From Planctomycetota bacterium (GTDB lineage: Bacteria; Planctomycetota; J058): a stretch of DNA of 64,000 nt. Below, one piece after another: positions 34,467 through 41,801 of the stretch. Where the stretch lies: assembly GCA_023954375.1 (NCBI GenBank), contig JAMLIC010000013.1:147168-211167 (forward strand), given 5' to 3'. The notes beneath the pieces are model-generated. The model ran no database searches. It was not told the DNA's origin and saw only the letters and a list, made by a program, of their open reading frames with translations. Every line of letters starts with the position of its first letter. The first letter of the stretch is position 1. The position numbers and the translations under genes are program-made.

Positions 34467-35903
34467 GTGACGCCGGACGACCCGCCGCCCGCCCCACCGC
34501 GCCCCTCCCTCCCCGCCGCCGCGCGCTGGGCGCTCGCCGGGCTGCTCGCCGCCCCGCTGGTGGTCTTCCTCCACCAGGGGTCCATGCTCCACGTGCCGGA
34601 GGCCGCGGGGGCCAACAGCCTCGCGGCCATGGCCGAGGTGCGCCAGGTGATCCTCGACCGGTGGGTCGAGCCGCCCGACGAGGCGGCGATCACCGAGGGC
34701 GCCCTGCGCGGCATGGTGCGCCACCTCGACGAGCACAGCGAGTTCATCAGCGAGGAGCAGCTGGCGCAGTTCGAGGAGGACACGACCGGCCAGTTCGGCG
34801 GGCTCGGGATCTACATCTCGCTCGAGGAGGGCCTGGTCGTGGTGATCTCGCCGATCGAGGACACGCCGGCCTTCCGCGCCGGGATCCTCCCCGGCGACGT
34901 GGTCCTGCGCATCGACGGCCGCCCCTACGAGTTCGCCACGTCGAGCGAGGCCGTCGCCGCCCTCAAGGGGGCGCCGGGTACGCGGATCACGCTCACGGTC
35001 AGGCAGGGCGACGCCGCGCCGAGGGACGTCACGCTCACCCGCGAGGTGATCCAGGTCACGTCGGTCAAGGGGACGCGGCTGCTCGACGACGAGCAGAAGG
35101 TCGGCTACGTGCGGATCACGGCCTTCAACTCGGGCACCGTGGACGAGTTCAAGGCGGCGGCGGCGCGCCTCGAGGCGGAGGGCGCCAGGGCGCTGATCCT
35201 CGACCTGCGCGGCAACCCGGGCGGCTACCTGCACGCGGCCACCGAGGTCGCCGACCTGTTCCTCGAGAAGGGGCGCACGATCGTCGAGACGCGCGCCCGC
35301 GGCCCCGACGAGGTGTCCACGATCCGCGCCGCCGGGGCGCGGCGCGTGGCGCTGCCGACGGCCGTCCTCATCGACGGCGGCAGCGCCAGCGCGTCCGAGA
35401 TCCTCGGCGGCGCGCTGGCCGACAACGGCGTCGCCACGCTGGTCGGGCAGCGGTCCTACGGGAAGGGCTCGGTGCAGAGCCTGATCTCCGTCCTCGGCGG
35501 CAGGGCGCAGCTCAAGCTCACCACCCAGCACTACTTCACCCCGAGCGGCCGGCGGATCCACCGGGGCGACCTCCCCGCGACCGACTCCCGCTGGGGCCTC
35601 CTCCCGGACGTCGCCGTGCGCCTCGACCCGCAGCTGCGGCAGCGGCTCGCGCAGGCGGAGGCCGAGCGCGACATGGAGCGCCTGAAGGCGCTCGCGCGCC
35701 ACGAGGACGCGAAGGGGCCGGACGAGCGGCTGCACCGCGACGACCCGCAGGTCGCCGCGGCCCACGCCCACCTCGTCCGGGTCCTCGCCGGCGAGGCCAA
35801 GGTCGGACGCCAGCCCGCCCCGCCGCCGGACCTGTCGAGCGCGGCGCCGGTCGACAGCGCCACGCACGTCGACGACGAGCCGCCTCCGCCGTACGGCGAG
35901 TAG
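34467..35903 (+). CDS. S41-family C-terminal processing peptidase
   Basis: The 478-aa protein has an N-terminal membrane anchor (LAGLLAAPLVVFLHQ), a CtpA-type helical segment (REVRQ-like, RGMVRHLDEHSEFIS), a PDZ domain (GGLGIYISLEEGLVVVISP to GTRITLTVRQGD) and the S41 protease domain. IDGGSASASEILGGAL and GQRSYGKGSVQS supply the catalytic serine and lysine. These enzymes trim or degrade periplasmic proteins. The C-terminus extends ~70 charged residues past the domain. Confidence 0.93.
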   Translation: MTPDDPPPAPPRPSLPAAARWALAGLLAAPLVVFLHQGSMLHVPEAAGANSLAAMAEVRQVILDRWVEPPDEAAITEGALRGMVRHLDEHSEFISEEQLAQFEEDTTGQFGGLGIYISLEEGLVVVISPIEDTPAFRAGILPGDVVLRIDGRPYEFATSSEAVAALKGAPGTRITLTVRQGDAAPRDVTLTREVIQVTSVKGTRLLDDEQKVGYVRITAFNSGTVDEFKAAAARLEAEGARALILDLRGNPGGYLHAATEVADLFLEKGRTIVETRARGPDEVSTIRAAGARRVALPTAVLIDGGSASASEILGGALADNGVATLVGQRSYGKGSVQSLISVLGGRAQLKLTTQHYFTPSGRRIHRGDLPATDSRWGLLPDVAVRLDPQLRQRLAQAEAERDMERLKALARHEDAKGPDERLHRDDPQVAAAHAHLVRVLAGEAKVGRQPAPPPDLSSAAPVDSATHVDDEPPPPYGE

Positions 35904-36169
35904 CACCGGCATGGTTCGTCGCCTTGCCGGCACGATCCGTTCCGGAGGGGCCCCTCCTCCGAGCGCCGCAGGGCACCCGTCCGCCGCGGAGGAGTCCGCG
36001 CGGGTGGTGCGTTGGTAACAGGAGCTTCCCCGGGGCGGCCGATTCCGCAGGCGCCCGCGCGAGCGAGTTCGCGCGCTGGCCGCTGGCTGCGCGCGAAACT
36101 CACGTGCCCACCATGCTCGGGGGTTTGGCGCGTCGTTTGTTGATCGGCGGCGCGGAGACGAGCCCGAGC

Positions 36170-37978
36170 ATGTCGATCGATCCGGGGGACGCGCGCCAGC
36201 TCCTCGCCCTGACCGCCGCCGCCTTGTGGACCGCCGATGCAGACCTCCGCTTCACGGCCCCCCAGCCCGCCTGGGAGCGGTTCACCGGGCAGCCCTGGGG
36301 CGAGCACGCCGGGCGCGGCTGGCTGCGCGCCTTCCGGCCCGCCGACCGCGCCGCCGTCGAGGGGGCCTGTGGCGACGCGGCGGCCACGGGGCGCCTCGAG
36401 GCGTCCGGCCGGCTATGGCACGCGGCCAGCGCGAGCTACCGCGACGTGCTCGTCCGCGCCGTCCGCACGGCCGAGGGGCCCGGCTACCTGGGCGCGGTGA
36501 CCGGCGATGCCGCCGCGGACTGCCCGGTGTGCGGCCGCCTCGACGAGGTCGAGGCGGCCGCCTCGTCCGTCCGCGGGGCGCCCGACCTCCTCGCCGCGGC
36601 CTGCCGGGCGGCGCAGGAGGCCCTGCGGCTCTGCGAGGCCGAGGCGGCCGCCGTGTCGAGCGCCGGGGTGCACCTCGGGTCGGCGGTCGCGGGCGACCCC
36701 GCCCTCGCGGCGCTCGCGCAGGTCCCGGCCGGCGCCGAGCCCTGCGTGTCCGCCCGGCTCGAGCGCGCCGTGGCCGACCTGGCGGTCGTGGTGGCGCGGC
36801 GCGAGGGGCGGTTCGACGCGCGCGAGGACGGCCGCGTCCTCGAGCGGCTCGTCCGCGCCGCCGACGACGCGCGGCGGCTCCTGGCAGCCCTCGACGCCGC
36901 GCGGCGGAAGGACGAGTTCCTGGCCGTCCTCGGCCACGAGCTGCGGAACCCGTTGGCGACGATCCTCACGGCGCTCGAGCTCCTGCGCCTGCGCGGCGCC
37001 GGCGGCGAGCGCGAGCAGCGGATCATCCACGACCACGTGCGGCACATCGTGCGCCTCGCCGACGACCTGCTCGACGTCTCGCGGATCGCGCGCGGCACGC
37101 TGCGCCTGTCGGTCGAGGCCGACGTCGACGTGCCGGCGGTCCTGGCGCGCGCCGTCGAGCACGCCCTGCCGCTCCTCGAGCAGCGGCGGCACCGGCTGGC
37201 AGTCGACGTCGCGCCGGGCCTCCGCGCCCAGGCCGACCCCGTGCGCCTGGCGCAGGTCGTGGGCAACCTCCTGACCAACGCCGCCCGCTACACGGACGCG
37301 GGCGGGTCGGTGCGCCTCTCCGCCGGGCGCGAGGACGCGGCCCTGGTGATCCGCGTCGCCGACGACGGGCCGGGGATCTCCGCCGAGCAGCAGGCCCGGA
37401 TCTTCGCCCCGTTCGTGCAGCTGGAGGGCCCGGGGCGCGTCGGCCAGGGCCTCGGGATCGGCCTGGCGCTGGTCAGGAGCCTGGTCGAGCTCCACGGCGG
37501 GTCGGTGCAGGTCGAGAGCGTCCCCGGCGACGGCAGCACGTTCGTCGTGCGCCTGCCCCAGGAGGTCGGCGCGGCCGCGCGCGCCGCCTCCGGCCGGCAC
37601 GCCCGCCCTGGGGCGCCGCGGGTGAAGGACGTCCTCGTCGTCGAGGACAGCCACGACGCCGCCGACACCCTCGCCGAGGCGCTGACCGGCCTGGGCTACA
37701 CGGCGCGCGTGGCCTACGACGGCGCGGGCGCCCTGCGCGCGTTCGCCCTTCGCCCGGCCCAGGTCGTCCTCCTCGACCTCGGCCTCCCCGACCTCGACGG
37801 CCTCGAGGTGGCGCAGCGCCTGCGCGCGCTCCCCGGCGGCGCGGCCGCCCGGCTCATCGCGCTCACCGGCCACGGGCAGGAGGAGGACCGGCGCCAGAGC
37901 GAGGCGGCCGGGGTCGACGACCACGTGCTCAAGCCGGTGGACCTCGACCGGCTGGTGGAGCGGATCGAGCGGGCGTGA
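36170..37978 (+). CDS. hybrid sensor histidine kinase / response regulator
   Basis: The 602-aa protein is a hybrid kinase: a PAS domain (residues about 10-110, WTADADLRFTAPQPAWERF), a spacer that includes CPVCGRLDEVE, HisKA with FLAVLGHELRNPLATI (His near 256), HATPase_c with NLLTNAARYTDAGG, IRVADDGPGISAEQ and GLGIGLALVRSLVELHGG, and a C-terminal receiver (VLVVEDSHDAADTLAEAL, VVLLDLGLPDLDG with the phospho-Asp, and the Lys in HVLKPVD). There is no membrane segment, so it senses a cytoplasmic signal. ATG at 36113 would add 19 residues. Confidence 0.93.
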   Translation: MSIDPGDARQLLALTAAALWTADADLRFTAPQPAWERFTGQPWGEHAGRGWLRAFRPADRAAVEGACGDAAATGRLEASGRLWHAASASYRDVLVRAVRTAEGPGYLGAVTGDAAADCPVCGRLDEVEAAASSVRGAPDLLAAACRAAQEALRLCEAEAAAVSSAGVHLGSAVAGDPALAALAQVPAGAEPCVSARLERAVADLAVVVARREGRFDAREDGRVLERLVRAADDARRLLAALDAARRKDEFLAVLGHELRNPLATILTALELLRLRGAGGEREQRIIHDHVRHIVRLADDLLDVSRIARGTLRLSVEADVDVPAVLARAVEHALPLLEQRRHRLAVDVAPGLRAQADPVRLAQVVGNLLTNAARYTDAGGSVRLSAGREDAALVIRVADDGPGISAEQQARIFAPFVQLEGPGRVGQGLGIGLALVRSLVELHGGSVQVESVPGDGSTFVVRLPQEVGAAARAASGRHARPGAPRVKDVLVVEDSHDAADTLAEALTGLGYTARVAYDGAGALRAFALRPAQVVLLDLGLPDLDGLEVAQRLRALPGGAAARLIALTGHGQEEDRRQSEAAGVDDHVLKPVDLDRLVERIERA

Positions 37979-38054
37979 GCCGGCGGGCTCATCCCCGCGA
38001 CGGCGCCATGCGTATGGTGCTCGCGAGGCCTCGCCGGCGGTCCCGGCGGGTGGC

Positions 38055-38060
38055 TAGGAT
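38055..38060 (+). promoter_or_regulatory. -10-like element directly before a start codon
   Basis: TAGGAT ends 8 nt before the ATG at 38069, again without an SD. It is the third element in the window with this spacing and no obvious -35. Confidence 0.4.
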
Positions 38061-38068
38061 GCCGGGCC

Positions 38069-38632
38069 ATGACCCCGGACTGGCCTGCTCTCGAACGAGA
38101 GGTGGCGGGAGTCGTCGATGAGGCAGGAACGCCGATCGACGAGGGCATCGCACCGCTCGTCGCTGCCCTCTGGGCCCACGGCTTGACGACGGAGGAGTCG
38201 TGTGAGGGTCACGTCTTCGACGAGCCTCTCGCGCCTCCTGCGTATGAAGACCCTGCCTTCGGCGCCTTCTGCCCACCGTACGTGGCGATCGCAGCGGCTT
38301 CCCCGGTCCCGCACCCGATGGACCTCGAACCCGAGGACTTCGCGCGCGACCCCTCTCTCCGCGAGTACGCCGCGCGGTGGCGGCTGGCGAACCACCATCT
38401 GCAGGCTCGACTGATCTCCCTGCTCGAGCGGTTCTATGCTGATCGTCGTGCGCCCTACACGGTCCAGCTACACGTCTTCAACACGCACGGCGAGTGGGGC
38501 CCGTGCGTCCTCTCGTCGATCGGCGCCGAGGCCACGCGCGTCCTGCCGCGCGATCGACAGGTCGAGCGCCTCGTTGCATACCAGGAGGAGCTGCGCGCCT
38601 TCTCGGCCTTCTTGCGGGTCACGGCACCCTGA
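38069..38632 (+). CDS. hypothetical protein with SCEGH motif
   Basis: The 187-aa protein carries LWAHGLTTEESCEGHVFDEP and later PYVAIAAASP and ARLISLLERFYADRRAPY. The Thr-x-Glu-Ser-Cys-Glu-Gly-His motif followed by a PYV segment occurs in small uncharacterised proteins. It opens a lower-GC patch (38.0-40.1 kb) with more varied codon use than the neighbours, suggesting transfer. Confidence 0.7.
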   Translation: MTPDWPALEREVAGVVDEAGTPIDEGIAPLVAALWAHGLTTEESCEGHVFDEPLAPPAYEDPAFGAFCPPYVAIAAASPVPHPMDLEPEDFARDPSLREYAARWRLANHHLQARLISLLERFYADRRAPYTVQLHVFNTHGEWGPCVLSSIGAEATRVLPRDRQVERLVAYQEELRAFSAFLRVTAP

Positions 38633-38829
38633 CGTCACGAGCCCGACGCGCGACTCGGCGTTGCGCCCAGCTCAGGGGCGCCCGCCGTGAGCGCCCGACC
38701 CAGGCACCTGCCTGGTTCGTGCGGCGGGAGGACCGGAGCCTCAGCCACGTCTGGCCGCGACCTGACTGGACGCTGCGCCTCGAGCGCTCCGGGCAGCCCG
38801 AGACGATCTGTCCGACCGTCGTGATACTA

Positions 38830-38846
38830 CTTGCCGCACGGGCAAG
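38830..38846. promoter_or_regulatory. inverted repeat, possible operator
   Basis: CTTGCC-GCACG-GGCAAG forms a short palindrome about 27 nt before the ATG at 38874. Its place upstream of a gene pair that includes an XRE-type DNA-binding protein suggests an autoregulatory site. Confidence 0.4.
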
Positions 38847-38873
38847 CACGGGCTAGCCTGAGGAGGTGAGAGG

Positions 38874-39262
38874 ATGCCGAAGAAGCGACGGGCAGCCAGG
38901 GCGCGCTCGACCAGGTGGGTCGAGTGCCGCTTCCTCGTGCCGCTCGTTCGCGACTCGGACCGCCGGCCTCACGCGCTCCGGCACTGGAAGGCGTTCGACG
39001 ATGCCATGCGCCAGCGCTTCGAAGGCTGGCAGGGCCCCGAAGGGCCCATCCCCGGCAACTACAAGAACCGCTCGGGGCGATGGGTCATGGACTCTCGCGA
39101 CGGTACACGGTCGCGTTGCCGCGCTCGCGCGTGGCCCTGCTACGGTCCTTTCTGCAGCAGGTCGCGAACACGTTCGATCAGGAGTGCATCTACCTCGTCG
39201 TGGGGTTCGAGGTCGAGCTCGTCGACGCCGATCCTGCCGCCGGCTACCTCGGAGACGAGTGA
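38874..39262 (+). pseudogene. frameshifted small gene upstream of XRE regulator
   Basis: The first frame gives MPKKRRAARARSTRWVECRF to DYKNRSGRWVMDSRD-type sequence ending near 39100, then the frame changes and continues as RRYTVALPRSRVALLRSFL, ANTFDQECIYLVVGFEVEL to a TGA at 39262. Joined, the product would be about 129 aa with a strong SD (GAGGAGGTG). One missing or extra base near 39098-39105 explains it. It is either a real lesion or a sequencing error. The family is not recognised; its link to an XRE gene suggests a two-gene module. Confidence 0.65.
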
Positions 39263-40033
39263 GTGACGACGACCTACCGGACGATGACGGGGCGCAGGAT
39301 CGACCTCGGGGCGCTGTCCTCGAAGGAGCGCGACGCCCTCGCCGAGGTCGAGGGGCTCTACGAACAGCGGCCCGACTGGACGGAGTTCGCACGGACATGG
39401 CCTGCGGTCCTGCGGAGGCGGGTCTGGGGCAGGAAGAAGGTCCCGGTCGAGTCCGCTCTCTACCGCGTCTGCCAGGACATGGAGCTCCGGCTCGGCGTTG
39501 CACAGGGGCAGGTTGCGCCGCCCGACTACCGCGACCACCTCGCCGACCTGATCGAGGAGAAGTTCGGGAGCCGGTACGCGTTCTGCCGGGCGGCAGGGCT
39601 CGACCAGGGAAACCTGAGCCACGTCCTCGCCGGCAGGAAGGACTTCTCGCTCGACGTGCTACGGCGCGTGGCGGAGCTGCTGGACGTCCAGCTCGATCTC
39701 GTCCCCACGGTCGAGGTCTACCGGAAGGCGGCCACGCTCGGTCCCGACGATCCTGCGGAGCGCCTCCGGCAGCTGTCGTATCAGGTCTCGACGCTCGAGA
39801 GCCTCGAGGCCAAGGCGGCCGTCGTCACGGCGGACCGCCGTGCCAGCGTCGTGCCTCCGACCCCGGACCTCTTCCCTGACGGTCTCGAAGGGCTGCGGAC
39901 CCGGCTGAGGAGCGGGCAGGACTTCGGGGAGGCGTTGGCCGCGGAGCTCGGAGCGTTGCTCCGCGAGCAGGCGCAGCTCGCCCGTCAGATCGCCAGGTCA
40001 GCCGATCGCCGACGGGAGCTCGTCCGCGGCTGA
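39263..40033 (+). CDS. XRE-type helix-turn-helix protein
   Basis: The 256-aa product has an HTH in the middle: LIEEKFGSRYAFCRAAGLD then NLSHVLAGRKDFSLDVLRR and VAELLDVQLDLVP. The N-terminal ~95 residues (DWTEFARTWPAVLRRRVWG) and a C-terminal coiled coil (LAAELGALLREQAQLARQIA) are unrecognised. The GTG start follows immediately on the stop of the frameshifted gene. It is probably the DNA-binding and autoregulatory half of the pair. Confidence 0.75.
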   Translation: MTTTYRTMTGRRIDLGALSSKERDALAEVEGLYEQRPDWTEFARTWPAVLRRRVWGRKKVPVESALYRVCQDMELRLGVAQGQVAPPDYRDHLADLIEEKFGSRYAFCRAAGLDQGNLSHVLAGRKDFSLDVLRRVAELLDVQLDLVPTVEVYRKAATLGPDDPAERLRQLSYQVSTLESLEAKAAVVTADRRASVVPPTPDLFPDGLEGLRTRLRSGQDFGEALAAELGALLREQAQLARQIARSADRRRELVRG

Positions 40034-40047
40034 CGAGCAGAAACGAC

Positions 40048-40074
40048 GAAGCCCCGGCTTGTGGCCGGGGCTTC
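40048..40074. terminator. bidirectional hairpin between XRE gene and tRNA-Gln
   Basis: GAAGCCCCGGC and GCCGGGGCTTC form a perfect 11-bp stem with a 5-nt loop (TTGTG). It ends the plus-strand XRE gene and the minus-strand tRNA gene. Confidence 0.8.
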
Positions 40075-40101
40075 GGGTCGCGGGTCTGGCTCCCGCGTAG
40101 T

Positions 40102-40172
40102 TTGCCGGACTAGGATTCGAACCTAGACTAGCGGATCCAGAGTCCGCCGTCCTACCGTTAGACGATCCGGCA
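40102..40172 (-). tRNA. tRNA-Gln (anticodon CUG)
   Basis: The minus strand folds as a full cloverleaf. The acceptor TGCCGGA pairs with TCCGGCA, followed by discriminator A. The D arm is GTCTAACGGTAGGAC. The anticodon stem GCGGA/TCCGC closes the loop CTCTGGA, giving CUG. The T arm is CTAGG-TTCGAAT-CCTAG. CCA is not encoded. Length is 71 nt. Confidence 0.95.
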
Positions 40173-40183
40173 GCGACGACCGC

Positions 40184-40211
40184 AGTCTACCCGAACGCCG
40201 CCCCCGGGCAA
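40184..40211 (-). promoter_or_regulatory. promoter of tRNA-Gln
   Basis: TTGCCC (40211-40206) and TAGACT (40189-40184) are separated by 16 nt, and the tRNA 5' end lies 11 nt after the -10 element, a normal distance for a short leader. Confidence 0.6.
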
Positions 40212-40241
40212 GGGCGGGTCAGCCGTGTCCCTCGTGCAACG

Positions 40242-40544
40242 TCAGGCCGGGGGGCAGCGCCCGCAGCCCGTGGCCCAGGGCAGCTCGTCGAGCGCCGCCT
40301 CGGGGATCGGGCCGCCGCAGGCGCGGCAGGTGGGGTCCTCGCCGCGGTTCAGGGTCGCGAGCGTCTCCTGCAGCAAGGCCTTGTAGCGCCGCAGGCGCTC
40401 GAGCGGCGTCTCGCCCGGCTCCTGGTCCTGCGGCAGCTTCATCTGCGACAGGTCGAGGTCCTGCCCGGCGAGGAGCTGCGCGATCCTGTCGGAGACCACG
40501 CCCAGCGTGTCGAGGACGCGACGCCGACGCAGGGCCCGGCTCAC
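40242..40544 (-). CDS. TraR/DksA-like zinc finger protein
   Basis: The 100-aa protein has a helical N-terminus (GVVSDRIAQLLAGQDLDLS, LERLRRYKALLQETLATLN) and a four-cysteine finger CRACGGPIPEAALDELPWA then TGCGRC. This is the C-terminal zinc finger pattern of DksA/TraR proteins, which enter the RNA polymerase secondary channel. The coiled coil is shorter than in DksA and the acidic tip is not evident, so regulatory activity is uncertain. It overlaps the lipid kinase gene by GTGA. Confidence 0.75.
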   Translation of the reverse strand: MSRALRRRRVLDTLGVVSDRIAQLLAGQDLDLSQMKLPQDQEPGETPLERLRRYKALLQETLATLNRGEDPTCRACGGPIPEAALDELPWATGCGRCPPA

Positions 40545-41587
40545 GCGCGCCTCGCGTCGATGGACGGGACGCGCACCGCCGGCCCGGGCGCGATCGTCAG
40601 CGCGCGGACCCCGTCGATCAGCTCGCCGTCGATCACGGGGCGGAACGACGCCTCGCCCGTCGCCTCGGCGGAGACCTCGCGGGCGCCGCCGTCGAACAGC
40701 GCGCGCGAGCGCAGGGCGCGGCCCGTGAACAGCCGCGGCAGGTTGGCGATCATGCCGAAGACCGACAGGTCGCCCGCGTGGACGTGGAGGCGCCCGGCGC
40801 CCGCCTGCGGGAAGACCTTGATCACGCCGCCCAGGTTGATCGGGAAGGCGCCGACGTTGAAGGCGGTCAGCTCGTCGTAGGGCAGCGCGCCCCCGTCGAC
40901 CGTCACGCGCCCCGCGACCCGGCCGAGGGCCACCTGCCCGTAGCGCAGCCAGCGCGCCGGCGTCAGCCGCCGCCATGGGCCGGCGTCGAGGAGGAGCGAG
41001 CCGCCCGCGCGCGCGATCACCTCGAGGATCGCCGGCGCGCCCTGGAGGCGGCTGGCGTAGTACTGGTCGAAGAAGCCGCTGCCGATCCCGGCGACCGCCG
41101 CGGCGAAGCCGAGGCGCTCGAAGGGGCGCTCGACGCCGGCGGCGTCGCGCTGGACGCCCCGCATGATCAGCGTCGGCACGAGCGCGCTCGGCGGGGTGCG
41201 GCCGGCGGCCTCGTCGGCGAGCAGGCGGCGCACGATCTGCTCGGCGCGGCCGCGCACGCCGACGTGCCGGGCCACGAAGTCGATCGTCCCGCCGTTGGCG
41301 GGCACCGCCCACGGGACCGCCGCCGGCACCGCCTCGAGGCCGTAGCGCGACGCGGCGGAGTTCAGCATCCAGTGGAGGCTGCCGTCGCCGCCATCGGTGA
41401 CCCAGTAGGAGACGCCGCTGGCCCGGAACTCGTCCAGGACGGCGCCGATCTCCTCGGTCGAGCGGGTCTCGCGCACCAGCCCCCGCCCGGCGAGGAGGGC
41501 CTGGAGCGTCCCGGCGCGCGCCTGGCGCCCGCGGTTCTTGCGAGAGTGGGGGTTGGTGATCACCCCGATGGCCAGCCGCTCCGGCAT
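40541..41587 (-). CDS. diacylglycerol kinase-family lipid kinase
   Basis: The 348-aa product has the DAGK catalytic pattern: AIGVITNPHSRKNRG, then YWVTDGGDGSLHWMLNSA with the GGDG nucleotide motif, and WAVPANGGTIDFVARHVG. The C-terminal half is a beta-rich YegS/DgkB-type domain with FNVGAFPINLGGV and VFPQAGAGRLHVHAGDLS. It phosphorylates a lipid such as diacylglycerol or a sphingoid base. I chose ATG at 41587 (MPERLAIGV) with a GAGGA SD; the frame extends 15 codons further upstream. Confidence 0.88.
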   Translation of the reverse strand: MPERLAIGVITNPHSRKNRGRQARAGTLQALLAGRGLVRETRSTEEIGAVLDEFRASGVSYWVTDGGDGSLHWMLNSAASRYGLEAVPAAVPWAVPANGGTIDFVARHVGVRGRAEQIVRRLLADEAAGRTPPSALVPTLIMRGVQRDAAGVERPFERLGFAAAVAGIGSGFFDQYYASRLQGAPAILEVIARAGGSLLLDAGPWRRLTPARWLRYGQVALGRVAGRVTVDGGALPYDELTAFNVGAFPINLGGVIKVFPQAGAGRLHVHAGDLSVFGMIANLPRLFTGRALRSRALFDGGAREVSAEATGEASFRPVIDGELIDGVRALTIAPGPAVRVPSIDARRA

Positions 41588-41801
41588 CCGGGTCCTCGTG
41601 GCGCGCCCGAGGGCCGCGCGGGGCGCGATCATAGCCGCGCAACTCCCGGGCCGCGAGGCGCCGCGTCAGGGGGGAGAGATGCTCCCGGCCACCCTCCCTG
41701 CCACGTGAGATTTGGCGTAGACTCTCGACGCAAGTCCGCCGGGCGCCGGAGCGGTGGTGCGTCCGCGGGCGCCCGCGTCCGCGCGGGGCGGGGGAGCTGG
41801 G

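Noticed and set aside
38069..40172. Genomic island integrated at tRNA-Gln
   Set aside because: The lower-GC patch ends at the tRNA, but I found no integrase and no direct repeat of the tRNA 3' end at the other side.
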